From NCBI GenBank assembly GCA_947383275.1, contig CANDCW010000034.1, positions 1 through 24,492 of the forward strand: 24,492 nt of DNA, given 5' to 3'. The DNA comes from an uncultured Bacillota bacterium. Its GTDB lineage: Bacteria; Bacillota; Clostridia; Oscillospirales; Oscillospiraceae. The first letter of the stretch is position 1; each line of letters opens with the position of its first letter. Shown piece after piece: positions 6,691 through 14,239 of the stretch. The notes beneath the pieces were generated by a model that worked only from the letters and a program-made list of their open reading frames with translations, did not search any database and had not been told where the DNA came from. The position numbers and the translations under genes are program-made.

Positions 6691-7113
6691 ATGGTTCAAA
6701 ACGCAATTGTAAAGAAAATTGTTGGGGAGGGAGTGGCGGAGGTGTCCCTCCTGCGGCAGATGGAGTGCGGCCTGCACTGCGACGGCGCCTGCGCCGGCTG
6801 CTCCGCCAAACCACCCCAGGAGATTCTGGCCCTGGCCTCCAACGGCATCGGAGCCCGGCCCGGAGATTTTGTGGAGGTGGAGCCCGCCTCCGGCCACAAT
6901 ATCAGCACCTCCGTGGCAGTGTTCCTCCTGCCCTGTTTGGGGTTGGGGGCCGGCTATGGGCTGGGGGTGGGCCTGCTGCACCTGAGCGAGATTGCCGCCT
7001 TGGCAACTGCCGCCCTGGGGCTTGCCGCTGGTTTTGTGCCCGCCTTTCTGATGGATCGGGCCATTGCCCGAACAAAAGCCCCGGAGTTTGCCATCCTGAA
7101 GCAGCTGCGCTGA
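6691..7113 (+). CDS. RseC/MucC-like (SoxR-reducing system) membrane protein
   Basis: A 140-residue protein with the RseC family plan: an N-terminal soluble segment with four clustered cysteines (C26, C30, C34, C37 in CGLHCDGACAGC), then PGDFVEVEP, then two transmembrane helices (about 72-92 and 96-118) and a short cytoplasmic tail. In proteobacteria RseC/RsxC-type proteins act in electron-transfer complexes that reduce SoxR. In Clostridia the related proteins are found with Rnf-type or unknown partners. The cysteines suggest metal, Fe-S or thiol redox chemistry. It lies 12 bases after cdaR and 10 before the next gene, so it is in the cdaA transcription unit, with no obvious functional link to c-di-AMP. 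Confidence 0.78.
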   Translation: MVQNAIVKKIVGEGVAEVSLLRQMECGLHCDGACAGCSAKPPQEILALASNGIGARPGDFVEVEPASGHNISTSVAVFLLPCLGLGAGYGLGVGLLHLSEIAALATAALGLAAGFVPAFLMDRAIARTKAPEFAILKQLR

Positions 7114-7123
7114 GGGGCGGGAA

Positions 7124-7990
7124 ATGTTCGGTTATGTGCGCCCCTTCCGCCCAGAGCTGAAATGCAGGGACTTCGACCTCTATCGGGCCACCTACTGCGG
7201 CTTGTGCCGCTGCCTTCGGCAGCGGTATGGCTGGACGGCCCCTATGTTCCTGAACTTCGACTTTACGTTTCTGGCACTGCTGCTGTGGGAGCCGGAGGAG
7301 CATTTTACACCCTGCCGGGGCCGGTGCCACGCCAACCTTCTGCGGAAATTGCCCATGTGTCCCGAAAGCCCGGCTTTGGTGCTGGCTGCAGACGAGAGCG
7401 TCATTCTGGCTTGGTGGAAGCTGCGGGATTCAGTCCGGGACGAGGGGTTCTGGAAGGGGCTGTCCGCCCGGGTCCTGTCCGTTTTTCTGGGGCGGGCCTA
7501 CAAAAAAGCGGCTCGTAGCCGTCCACAGTTCGACCGGGCGGTGCGGGGCTGCCTGGAGGAGCTGGACGCCCTGGAGCGGGAAAACTGTTCTTCCCTGGAC
7601 CGGACGGCGGATGCCTTTGCCCGTCTGCTTCAGTCAGCCGCCCCCGCCGGGGGGGTGCGGGGACGGGTGCTCAGCCAACTGCTGTACCACCTGGGCCGGT
7701 GGATTTACCTGGCCGACGCCCGTGACGACCTGGAGGAGGACAAGCTGGCTGGCCGGTATAATCCGGTAGCCGCCCGCTACGGCCCGGCCGGGGACGACGG
7801 AGCCCTCCGCCTGACGATGGACCAGTCCCTGGCGCAGGTGGGCGCGGCCCTCCAGCTGGGGGAATTTGGCTGCCGGGGGCCGTTGCTGGAGAATATTGTA
7901 TACCTGGGACTGCCTTTGGTAGAGAAGGCTGTTTTTGACGGCAGCTGGAAAGAAATAAAAAAACAAAAGATTTGGAGAAACGACACATGA
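7124..7990 (+). CDS. DUF5685-family protein of unknown function
   Basis: A 288-residue protein that I match to DUF5685 by its opening (MFGYVRPFRPELKCRDFDLYRATYCGLC). The first 80 residues hold seven cysteines (C14, C25, C28, C30, C64, C68, C79), which suggests a metal site. The remainder looks all-helical. Two aspartate-rich motifs stand out: DSVRD at 102-106 and ADARDDLEEDKLAGRYNP from about 197. The second resembles the RDxxEDxxxGRxxxP signature of squalene/phytoene synthases, with one extra residue. No membrane helix or signal peptide is clear. Its stop overlaps the ATG of a J-domain gene (ATGA), implying joint production. Function is unknown; an isoprenoid-synthase-like fold is my inference. 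The start ATG 7124 follows GAGGGGCGGGA. Confidence 0.75.
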   Translation: MFGYVRPFRPELKCRDFDLYRATYCGLCRCLRQRYGWTAPMFLNFDFTFLALLLWEPEEHFTPCRGRCHANLLRKLPMCPESPALVLAADESVILAWWKLRDSVRDEGFWKGLSARVLSVFLGRAYKKAARSRPQFDRAVRGCLEELDALERENCSSLDRTADAFARLLQSAAPAGGVRGRVLSQLLYHLGRWIYLADARDDLEEDKLAGRYNPVAARYGPAGDDGALRLTMDQSLAQVGAALQLGEFGCRGPLLENIVYLGLPLVEKAVFDGSWKEIKKQKIWRNDT

Positions 7991-8589
7991 GAGACCCGTA
8001 CAGCGTTTTGGGCGTGAGCCAGAACGCCACAGACGACGAGATCAAGAAAGCCTATCGGGAACTGGCCCGGAAGTATCACCCGGACAACTACCAGAACAAT
8101 CCTTTGGCCGATTTGGCTGAGGAGAAGATGAAGGAGATCAATGAGGCCTACGACACCATTACCAAGCAGCGTGCCGGCGGCTATTCGGCTCCCTCCTCCG
8201 GCGGGTATGGGGGCGGCTATCAGCGCGGCGGCTACTCCTCGGCCGCGTCTGATCCCGCCTACGCCCGGATCCGCAACCTCATCAACGCGGGCGACCTGAG
8301 CCAGGCGGAACAGCTGCTCTATGGGGTGGGGCAAAAGGACGCGGAGTGGTATTTCCTGTCCGGGAGCATTGCCTACCGCAAGGGCTGGCTGGACGAGGCC
8401 ATGCAGAACTACAACATTGCCGTTCAGATGGAGCCCAACAATATGGAGTACCGCCAGGCGCTGGCTTTGATGCAGCGGGGAAATATGGGCGGCTACCGCC
8501 CGGCGGGCTACGCCACCGGTATGGATGCCATGGACTGCTGTACCACCATGATGTGCCTCAACTGCCTGTGCGGGGGAGGCCGCTGCTGA
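7987..8589 (+). CDS. J-domain (DnaJ-like) protein with TPR and cysteine-rich tail
   Basis: A 200-residue protein. Residues 1-60 are a J domain (DPYSVLGVSQNATDDEIKKA with HPD at 31-33), which stimulates DnaK ATPase. Residues 64-85 are a Gly/Tyr-rich linker. Residues 89-163 contain a TPR-like helical repeat region (NAGDLSQAEQLLYG, WYFLSGSIAYRKGWLDEAMQ). The last 17 residues hold six cysteines (C184, C185, C190, C193, C195, C200). It is not classical DnaJ, which is about 375 residues with a CXXCXGXG zinc domain. It is probably a dedicated co-chaperone that brings DnaK to a client bound by the TPR. ATG 7987 is chosen over 7972 because it begins the J domain, has GGAG 9 bases upstream and overlaps the previous stop. 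Confidence 0.88.
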   Translation: MRDPYSVLGVSQNATDDEIKKAYRELARKYHPDNYQNNPLADLAEEKMKEINEAYDTITKQRAGGYSAPSSGGYGGGYQRGGYSSAASDPAYARIRNLINAGDLSQAEQLLYGVGQKDAEWYFLSGSIAYRKGWLDEAMQNYNIAVQMEPNNMEYRQALALMQRGNMGGYRPAGYATGMDAMDCCTTMMCLNCLCGGGRC

Positions 8590-9120
8590 ATGGCCGGGGC
8601 AAATCGGGCCAAGCGTACCGGTACGGCATTGGGCGGCGTGATGTCGGCAGGAAGCGTTGTCCTGCTCTGGCTGGCCTGCGTGGCCCCCTCGGGGCGGCTT
8701 GGCCTCACTGCTGCGGCCGGCTTGTTCCCTATGGCTGCGGCCATGTATGCGGGGCGGGCAGCGGGATATCTGTGCTGGGCCGCTGCGGCCCTGTTGGGGC
8801 TGCTCATGCTGCCGGACAAGGGTGTGGCCCTGCTGTTTGCGGCGTTTTTGGGATTGTACCCTGTGGTCAAGGGCCGCATTGAAACAATTGGCCGTCTGAG
8901 CGTGGAGTGGGGGTTGAAGCTTTCCTGGTTTGAGCTGACGCTCACCCTGTTCTGGTTTGTCCTCCAGGAGCTGCTTCTGCCCCAAGCGCCGGACTGGCTG
9001 GCCGACAATGCCGTGCTGCTCTATTTGGGCGGCAGTTTGGTCTTTATCATTTACGATATTGGGTTATCCCGACTTATTACCCTTTTGCGTATTCGCCTGA
9101 ACCGCGTGAAAGGACATTAA
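8590..9120 (+). CDS. Polytopic membrane protein of unknown function
   Basis: A 176-residue, very hydrophobic protein with about five to six predicted transmembrane segments (for example VVLLWLACVAPSG, AAGYLCWAAAALLGLLMLP, VALLFAAFLGLYPVV, LTLTLFWFVLQELLLP, AVLLYLGGSLVFIIYDIGL). It has basic ends (MAGANRAKRTG at the start, RIRLNRVKGH at the end). I do not recognise a family. The ATG directly abuts the stop codon of the J-domain gene with no spacer, and GGGGGAGG within that gene's end serves as ribosome site, so the two are translationally linked. It could be the membrane partner or client of the preceding J-domain/DUF5685 pair (inference from position only). Confidence 0.75.
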   Translation: MAGANRAKRTGTALGGVMSAGSVVLLWLACVAPSGRLGLTAAAGLFPMAAAMYAGRAAGYLCWAAAALLGLLMLPDKGVALLFAAFLGLYPVVKGRIETIGRLSVEWGLKLSWFELTLTLFWFVLQELLLPQAPDWLADNAVLLYLGGSLVFIIYDIGLSRLITLLRIRLNRVKGH

Positions 9121-9134
9121 GGAGAGTGAACGAT

Positions 9135-10013
9135 ATGGTCAAAAGTATGACCGGGTACGGCCGTGCAGAGGAGGTTTTCAACGGCTGTACCATTACTGTG
9201 GAGCTTCGCTCCGTCAACAATCGCTACCTGGACTGCAACGTCCGCCTCCCCCGGCTGTACCTCTTTGCGGAGGACGCCATCAAGAGCCGGGTGCAGGGCG
9301 TTATTTCCAGGGGAAAAGTGGACGTGTTTGTCACCTTGGACAACGCCGGCGCGGAGAAGGTGCAGGTGTCTGTCAACAAGCCGGTGGCGGACGGCTACTA
9401 CAACGCATTAAAGCAGCTAGCGGAAGACTATGAGCTGGACGGAGAAATTTCCGTGGCGCTGCTGTCCCGGTTTCCGGAGGTCCTGCTGGCCGAAAAGGCG
9501 GAGGAGGACGTGGAAGAGATGGCCCGGGACATCTGCTCCGTTCTGGACCGGGCGCTGGCCGACTTCGACCGGATGCGCACCCGGGAAGGGGAACAGATGA
9601 AGGAGGACATCCTGTCCAGGGCGGCCGCCATTGAGGAGAAAGTGGCTGTCGTGGAGAAGCGGTCCCCTCAGACGGTGGCGGATTACCGCGCCAAGCTGGA
9701 GGCCAGGATGAACGAGGTGCTATCCAACACCCAGCTGGACCCGGCCCGCATCCTCACCGAGGCGGCAATCTTCGCCGACAAGGTGGCGGTGGACGAGGAG
9801 ACAGTCCGCCTGCGCAGCCATATCAGCCAGCTGCGGGAGATGCTCGCCAAGGGCGGCGCCACCGGGCGGAAGATGGACTTCCTGATTCAGGAGTTCAACC
9901 GGGAGGCCAACACCATCGGATCAAAGTGCAGCGATATTGAGATCTCAGGCCAGGTGGTGGACATTAAGGCTGAGATCGAGAAAATTCGGGAACAGGTCCA
10001 GAACATTGAGTAG
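9135..10013 (+). CDS. yicC: YicC/YloC-family endoribonuclease
   Basis: A 292-residue protein beginning MVKSMTGYGRAEE, the hallmark of the YicC/YloC family, and ending with the conserved C-terminal DUF1732 region (GRKMDFLIQEFNREANTIGS, then EKIREQVQNIE). Members are RNases that act on specific mRNAs or sRNAs. The central coiled region (EEKVAVVEKRSPQTVADYRAKLEARMNEVL) is typical. ATG 9135 is preferred over GTG 9126 because AAGGAGAG lies 8 bases upstream and family members start here. The next genes are remA and gmk, the same order as yloC-ylzA-gmk in Bacillus subtilis. No missing residues are apparent. Confidence 0.92.
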   Translation: MVKSMTGYGRAEEVFNGCTITVELRSVNNRYLDCNVRLPRLYLFAEDAIKSRVQGVISRGKVDVFVTLDNAGAEKVQVSVNKPVADGYYNALKQLAEDYELDGEISVALLSRFPEVLLAEKAEEDVEEMARDICSVLDRALADFDRMRTREGEQMKEDILSRAAAIEEKVAVVEKRSPQTVADYRAKLEARMNEVLSNTQLDPARILTEAAIFADKVAVDEETVRLRSHISQLREMLAKGGATGRKMDFLIQEFNREANTIGSKCSDIEISGQVVDIKAEIEKIREQVQNIE

Positions 10014-10031
10014 GATTCGGGGGGCGGTCTA

Positions 10032-10295
10032 TTGAAGCTTATCAACGTTGGATTTGGCAGCTTAGTGTCCGCCGGCCGGCTGGTGGCCGTGGTCAGTCCG
10101 GAGTCCGCTCCCATCAAGCGCATGACACAGGAGGCCAGGGACCGGGGTATCCTGATTGACGCCACCTATGGCCGGCGGACCAAAGCGGTTCTGATTATGG
10201 ACAACGACCATTTGGTGCTGTCCGCCCTCTCTCCGGAGGCGATCGCCGGCCGGCTGGAGGGCGAGGAGCGGGAGAGCGGGGAGGAGGAGCCATGA
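10032..10295 (+). CDS. remA: RemA-like (DUF370) regulator
   Basis: An 87-residue protein, MKLINVGFGSLVSAGRLVAV then SPESAPIKRMTQEARDRG and IDATYGRRTKAVLIMDNDH, nearly the textbook DUF370/RemA sequence. In Bacillus subtilis RemA is a DNA-binding activator of biofilm matrix and osmoprotection genes and assembles into ring-like oligomers. A role in this organism is inferred. The start is a TTG at 10032 behind a GGGGGGCGG ribosome site; no ATG in frame is suitable. The acidic tail (about 15 residues) extends past the usual end. The stop overlaps the gmk start by 4 bases (ATGA), so the two are coupled. Confidence 0.9.
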   Translation: MKLINVGFGSLVSAGRLVAVVSPESAPIKRMTQEARDRGILIDATYGRRTKAVLIMDNDHLVLSALSPEAIAGRLEGEERESGEEEP

Positions 10296-10897
10296 AAAAA
10301 GAGAGAGGCCAGCTGATTGTGCTGTCCGGGCCGTCGGGCGTGGGCAAGAGTACCGTAATCGCCGAGCTGCTCAGCCAGCGGGGTAACATCTACTTTTCCG
10401 TGTCATACACCACCCGGCAGCCCCGGGTGGGCGAGCAGGACGGGGTGAACTACAATTTTGTGGACCGGGCGGAATTCCAGCGGATGATCTCCGCCGGCGA
10501 GCTGCTGGAGTACGCCGAATATGTGAACAACTACTACGGCACCTCCCTGAAGGTCATTCAAGACAGACTGGACGCAGGAATCGACGTGCTGCTGGACATT
10601 GAGGTTCAGGGCGCGGCCAAGGTCCGGGCCCGGTGTCCCGACGCGCTGTTCATCTTCATTATCCCGCCTTCTTTTGAGGAGCTGTCCCGCCGCCTGCACC
10701 GCAGGAATACGGACAGCGAGGACGTGATTGCCGGACGCCTGGAGAAGGCCAAGGTGGAGTTTCGGGAGATTCCCAGCTACGACTACCTGGTCATCAACGA
10801 CAAGGTGTCCGGGGCTGTGGCGGAGATCGAGGCCATCCTCACCGCTGCCGAGTGCAGGGTGGGTAACCGGAAGTCTATTCTTGCGCAGTTTGCGTAA
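10292..10897 (+). CDS. gmk: Guanylate kinase
   Basis: A 201-residue cytosolic enzyme that phosphorylates GMP to GDP with ATP. The P-loop SGPSGVGKST is at about residues 10-19. The GMP-binding part contains SVSYTTRQPRVGEQDGVNY and FLEYAEYVNNYYGTS-like residues. LLDIEVQGAAKVR is the conserved central strand, and the lid region RRLHRRNTDSEDVIAGRL follows. Length is standard. It sits between remA (4-base overlap) and rpoZ (35-base gap), as in Bacillus. Guanylate kinase supplies GTP precursors and is one of the steps inhibited by (p)ppGpp in Firmicutes. No (p)ppGpp gene is present here. Confidence 0.97.
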   Translation: MKKERGQLIVLSGPSGVGKSTVIAELLSQRGNIYFSVSYTTRQPRVGEQDGVNYNFVDRAEFQRMISAGELLEYAEYVNNYYGTSLKVIQDRLDAGIDVLLDIEVQGAAKVRARCPDALFIFIIPPSFEELSRRLHRRNTDSEDVIAGRLEKAKVEFREIPSYDYLVINDKVSGAVAEIEAILTAAECRVGNRKSILAQFA

Positions 10898-10932
10898 ATT
10901 AAAAGGTTATATAACGTGAAGGAGTCTTTGTT

Positions 10933-11148
10933 ATGATGCTGTATCCCGCAATGAAGGATCTTTTGGAAAAGGTGCCCAGCCGCTATGAGCTGGTCAACGT
11001 GGTGGCCTGTCAGGCCCGCCGTATTGCCAGGGAGGCCGAAATGGCCGGCGAGCCGCTGGATGAAAAGCCAGTGAGCATTGCCATCCAAGCGGTGGCTGAC
11101 GGCAAGCTGGAGGCCAAATCCGGAGAGCTGGAACAGCCGGAGGCATAA
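10933..11148 (+). CDS. rpoZ: DNA-directed RNA polymerase omega subunit
   Basis: A 71-residue protein, MMLYPAMKDLLEKVPSRYELVNVVACQARRI, then EPLDEKPVSIAIQAVADGKL. This matches the omega (RpoZ) pattern of an N-terminal helix, the R-Y-L-V-A-RAR core and the KPV..A..E/D stretch. The subunit aids assembly and stability of RNA polymerase. AAGGAG at 10919-10924 places the start at ATG 10933; a second ATG follows at 10936. It lies downstream of gmk as in most Firmicutes and is the last gene before a strong terminator. The C-terminus is slightly acidic and variable. Confidence 0.92.
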   Translation: MMLYPAMKDLLEKVPSRYELVNVVACQARRIAREAEMAGEPLDEKPVSIAIQAVADGKLEAKSGELEQPEA

Positions 11149-11171
11149 AGGGGGCGCCGCCCCCTTTTTTT
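11147..11171 (+). terminator. Rho-independent terminator ending the cdaA-rpoZ unit
   Basis: AAAGGGGGC (11147-11155) pairs perfectly with GCCCCCTTT (11159-11167) around a GCC loop, followed by further T residues. It overlaps the last two bases of the rpoZ stop codon. Confidence 0.92.
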
Positions 11172-11200
11172 ACAAGGGGACGCAGTGAGGTGAACAGCCA

Positions 11201-13663
11201 TTGGGCAGGAAAATCGCAAAGGTGGCTGTCGCCAGGGCGGTCTACGCCATCGACAAGCCATACGACTACTTGGTGCCCCGGGAGCTGGAGGGACGCCTGC
11301 TGCCCGGGATGCGGGTGCTGGTCCCCTTCTCGGCGGGCAATCGGGGGTCGGACGGGATCGTGCTGTCTGTGTGCGAAGGCCCCTCCGCCGGAGAAGCGCT
11401 GAAGTCGATTCAGGCGTTGCTGGACGACCAGCCGGTGCTGGATGGGAACGCGATTCAGCTTGCCCTATGGATGAGGGAACAGTATTTCTGTACCGTTTAC
11501 GACTGCGTGAAGGCCATGCTGCCGGCGGGGCTGTACTTCTCCCTGCGGGATTGCCTGGTGCTTCAAGTGGATCGGGAGCGAAGCTACGAGGCCGTTGGAA
11601 ACTCGCCCGCCGCTGTCCAGCTGTTGGATATGCTCTGGGGCTGGGGCGGCAGGGGGGACATGGAACAGATCCGTCTGGCCTTTGGGGCCAGGGACCCGAA
11701 CCCCCCGGTCAGGCGCCTGATAGACAGCGGTGCGGCTGTTTTAGAGACGGGCGCCCAGCGGGCGGTGGGGGATAAAACAGAGAAGCTGGCGGTACTGGCT
11801 ATTCCGGCGGAGGACGCCATGGCCATGGTATCCCCCCGGCGTAAGACTGCCCCCCTGCGCTACGCAGTGGCCGAGCTGCTGTGCACCCTGGGCGCCGCTT
11901 CGGTTAAGGATCTGTGTTATTTTACCGGGGCGTCGATGCCCACCATCAAATCTTTGGAAAAGAGCGGCATCCTCACCCTGGAGAAGCAGGAGGTGCTGCG
12001 CCGGGCCCCTCTGGAGGAGGTGGCTCCGGTGCCGCCGCCGGTGCTCAACGAACAGCAGCAGGCGGCCTTTGAGGGGCTGGACGCGCTGGCCCGTCAGGAC
12101 GCCCCCCGTGCCGCCCTGCTCTACGGCGTGACGGGCAGCGGAAAGACCCAGGTGTACATCCGCCTTATTCAGGCGGCGCTGGGCCGGGGCCGGACGGCTC
12201 TGGTCCTGGTGCCTGAGATTGTGCTTACCCCCCAGCTGCTGCAAATTTTTGCCGCCCACTTTGGAAAGCAGGTGGCGGTACTCCACAGCTCCCTCCGGGC
12301 GGGAGAGCGATATGACGAATGGAAGCGGGCCCGCCGGGGCGAGGCCCAGGTGGTAATCGGCACCCGGTCGGCAGTCTTTGCCCCTCTGGACAACCTGGGC
12401 CTGATTATTTTGGACGAGGAGCAGGAGGGCAGCTACAAGTCGGAAAACGCCCCCCGGTACCACGCCAGGGATGTGGCCAAATACCGCTGCGTGAAAAGCA
12501 AAGCCCTGCTGGTGCTGGGCTCGGCCACGCCGTCGGTGGAGACCATGTACCAGGCTCAAACGGGCCAGATCGGGCTGTTCCGGTTAAGCAACAGGTACAA
12601 CCAAAAGGCGCTGCCCCAGGTGCTGATTGTGGACCTGAAAGAGGAGCTGCGCCAGGGCAGCGCGGGGGCCGTCAGCTCCGTTTTGCGCCGTGAGCTGGAG
12701 GAGAATCTCAAGCGGGGGGAACAGGCTATTTTGTTCCTCAACCGCCGGGGGGCCAGTCGGATGGTGTCCTGCGGGGAATGCGGCGAGGTGCCCGAATGCC
12801 CCCGGTGCTCTGTCAAGCTGACCTATCACTCGGCCAACAACCGGCTGATGTGCCACCACTGCGGCTACTCCCAGGCCCTGCCTCCGGCGTGCCCCTCCTG
12901 CGGGGGGCTGCTGAATTTTGTGGGCATCGGAACCCAGCGGGTCCAGGAGGAAGTGCAGGAGCTGTTTCCCTGGGCGGAGGTGCTGCGGATGGACACGGAT
13001 ACCGTCTCTGCGGCCAATCCCCATGAGAAGATACTGGAGCGGTTCCGAAAGGAGCGGATCCCTGTTCTGGTGGGCACCCAGATGGTGGCCAAAGGGCTGG
13101 ATTTTGAAAATGTAACCTTAGTCGGCGTGGTAGCCCCCGACCTCTCCCTCTATGTGGACGACTTCCGGGCGGGGGAGCGGACCTTTTCCCTCCTGACCCA
13201 GGTGGTGGGCCGGGCGGGACGGGGAGAGAAACAGGGCCGGGCAGTCATTCAGACCTTTACCCCCAGAAATGATGTGATCCTCTGCGCCGCCAGGCAGGAC
13301 TACGACGGCTTTTATGAGCGGGAGATTGAACTGCGTCGGGTGCGGCAGGACCCTCCCTTCGCCCAGCATGTGGTGGTAACCGCCTCCGGTACGGACGAGG
13401 GGGCCGTTCTGCGTTGCTGCGTCCGCCTGCGCCGCGCCCTGGAGGGGGCGCTGCCCCAGCTCTCCGGGCCGTGGCGGCTGCTGGGCCCCGCCCCGGCGGC
13501 AGTGGCCAAGGTGAACAACCGCTACCGCTACCGGCTCACCCTCACCGGCCAGCCGGACAAGGTATTCCGGGCCTTGATGGCCCAGCTGCTCCGGGCGGCG
13601 CACAAGGATAAAGACAGCAAGGGCGTTTCCGTCTATGCGGACGTGGACCCTTACAATAGTTAG
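11201..13663 (+). CDS. priA: Primosomal protein N' (replication restart helicase PriA)
   Basis: An 820-residue superfamily 2 DNA helicase that recognises stalled forks and reloads the replicative helicase. The N-terminal 3'-DNA-binding domain (KVAVARAVYAIDKPYDYLVP) is intact. Walker A GVTGSGKT is at about 309-316, Walker B LDEEQ at about 404-408, and the SAT motif (LVLGSATPSVET) is present. Four paired cysteines form the zinc module (CGECGEVPECPRC, then CHHCGYSQALPPACPSCG, about 524-567). Helicase motifs V-VI follow (LVGTQMVAKGLDF, QVVGRAGRG). The start TTG 11201 follows GTGAGGTGAAC; no in-frame ATG exists nearby. It opens the downstream block, 30 bases after a terminator. No separate promoter is visible. 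coaBC, usually between rpoZ and priA, is absent. Confidence 0.96.
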   Translation: MGRKIAKVAVARAVYAIDKPYDYLVPRELEGRLLPGMRVLVPFSAGNRGSDGIVLSVCEGPSAGEALKSIQALLDDQPVLDGNAIQLALWMREQYFCTVYDCVKAMLPAGLYFSLRDCLVLQVDRERSYEAVGNSPAAVQLLDMLWGWGGRGDMEQIRLAFGARDPNPPVRRLIDSGAAVLETGAQRAVGDKTEKLAVLAIPAEDAMAMVSPRRKTAPLRYAVAELLCTLGAASVKDLCYFTGASMPTIKSLEKSGILTLEKQEVLRRAPLEEVAPVPPPVLNEQQQAAFEGLDALARQDAPRAALLYGVTGSGKTQVYIRLIQAALGRGRTALVLVPEIVLTPQLLQIFAAHFGKQVAVLHSSLRAGERYDEWKRARRGEAQVVIGTRSAVFAPLDNLGLIILDEEQEGSYKSENAPRYHARDVAKYRCVKSKALLVLGSATPSVETMYQAQTGQIGLFRLSNRYNQKALPQVLIVDLKEELRQGSAGAVSSVLRRELEENLKRGEQAILFLNRRGASRMVSCGECGEVPECPRCSVKLTYHSANNRLMCHHCGYSQALPPACPSCGGLLNFVGIGTQRVQEEVQELFPWAEVLRMDTDTVSAANPHEKILERFRKERIPVLVGTQMVAKGLDFENVTLVGVVAPDLSLYVDDFRAGERTFSLLTQVVGRAGRGEKQGRAVIQTFTPRNDVILCAARQDYDGFYEREIELRRVRQDPPFAQHVVVTASGTDEGAVLRCCVRLRRALEGALPQLSGPWRLLGPAPAAVAKVNNRYRYRLTLTGQPDKVFRALMAQLLRAAHKDKDSKGVSVYADVDPYNS

Positions 13664-13714
13664 ACCGGCCGGGCTGCTGCAGGCGCCCGGGCCGGACAGA
13701 AGGAGAAGGAGTAT

Positions 13715-14239
13715 ATGGCAATCAGGACGATTTTAACCCAGGACGATCCGGCGCTGAGCAAAGTGTGCCATCCGGTGACCAGGTTTGACGAGAAGCTGGC
13801 CGATCTGCTGGATGACTTGAAAGAGACGCTGGCCCAGGCCAACGGGATGGGCTTAGCTGCGCCCCAGGTGGGAATTCTCCGCCGGGCGGTGGTAGTGGTG
13901 CTGGAAGATGAGAGTATGCTCGAGCTGGTCAACCCGGTAATCCTCGACCAGAAGGGGGAGCAGACCGGCTGGGAGGGATGCCTGTCCCTGCCCGGCATGT
14001 GGGGCAGCGTGACACGGCCTGACTGGGTGAAAATCAAGGCGCAGGACCGGCGGGGCGGCTGGTTTGAGATGGAGGGCACAGATATGACCGCCCGGTGCTT
14101 CTGCCACGAGCTGAGCCACTTGGACGGCCACATGTATACGGAGCTCACCGACCGCCTCTATACCGCCGAAGAGCTGGACGAAATCATGTCTCAGGAGGAG
14201 AAAGAGGAGAACGCGAGGCGCAGAAGGAGAAAGAGATGA
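13715..14239 (+). CDS. def: Peptide deformylase
   Basis: A 174-residue metalloenzyme that removes the N-formyl group from nascent proteins. All three motifs are seen: GMGLAAPQVG (about 44-53), EGCLSLPG (C89 metal ligand) and HELSHLDG (H131 and H135 ligands, E132 catalytic). The usual HExDH is HELSH here, a tolerated change outside the ligands. The C-terminal tail is highly charged and ends in RRRRRKR. ATG 13715 has an AGAAGGAGAAGGAG ribosome site. It shares a 4-base overlap with fmt, which adds the formyl group that Def removes, so the two opposite steps are produced together. Confidence 0.96.
   Translation: MAIRTILTQDDPALSKVCHPVTRFDEKLADLLDDLKETLAQANGMGLAAPQVGILRRAVVVVLEDESMLELVNPVILDQKGEQTGWEGCLSLPGMWGSVTRPDWVKIKAQDRRGGWFEMEGTDMTARCFCHELSHLDGHMYTELTDRLYTAEELDEIMSQEEKEENARRRRRKR

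Noticed and set aside
7777..8985. Minus-strand open frame of 402 codons
   Set aside because: It spans antisense of three real plus-strand genes with proper starts and motifs; no family pattern is seen in the minus translation.
13664..13694. GC-rich hairpin between priA and def as a terminator
   Set aside because: The stem is strong but has one bulge and no T run, and genes continue in the same direction; at most an mRNA structure.
14095..14235. Upstream extension of the fmt frame
   Set aside because: It lies within def. The family start MRIVFMGTPEF at 14236 with a good ribosome site and a 4-base overlap is clearly preferred.
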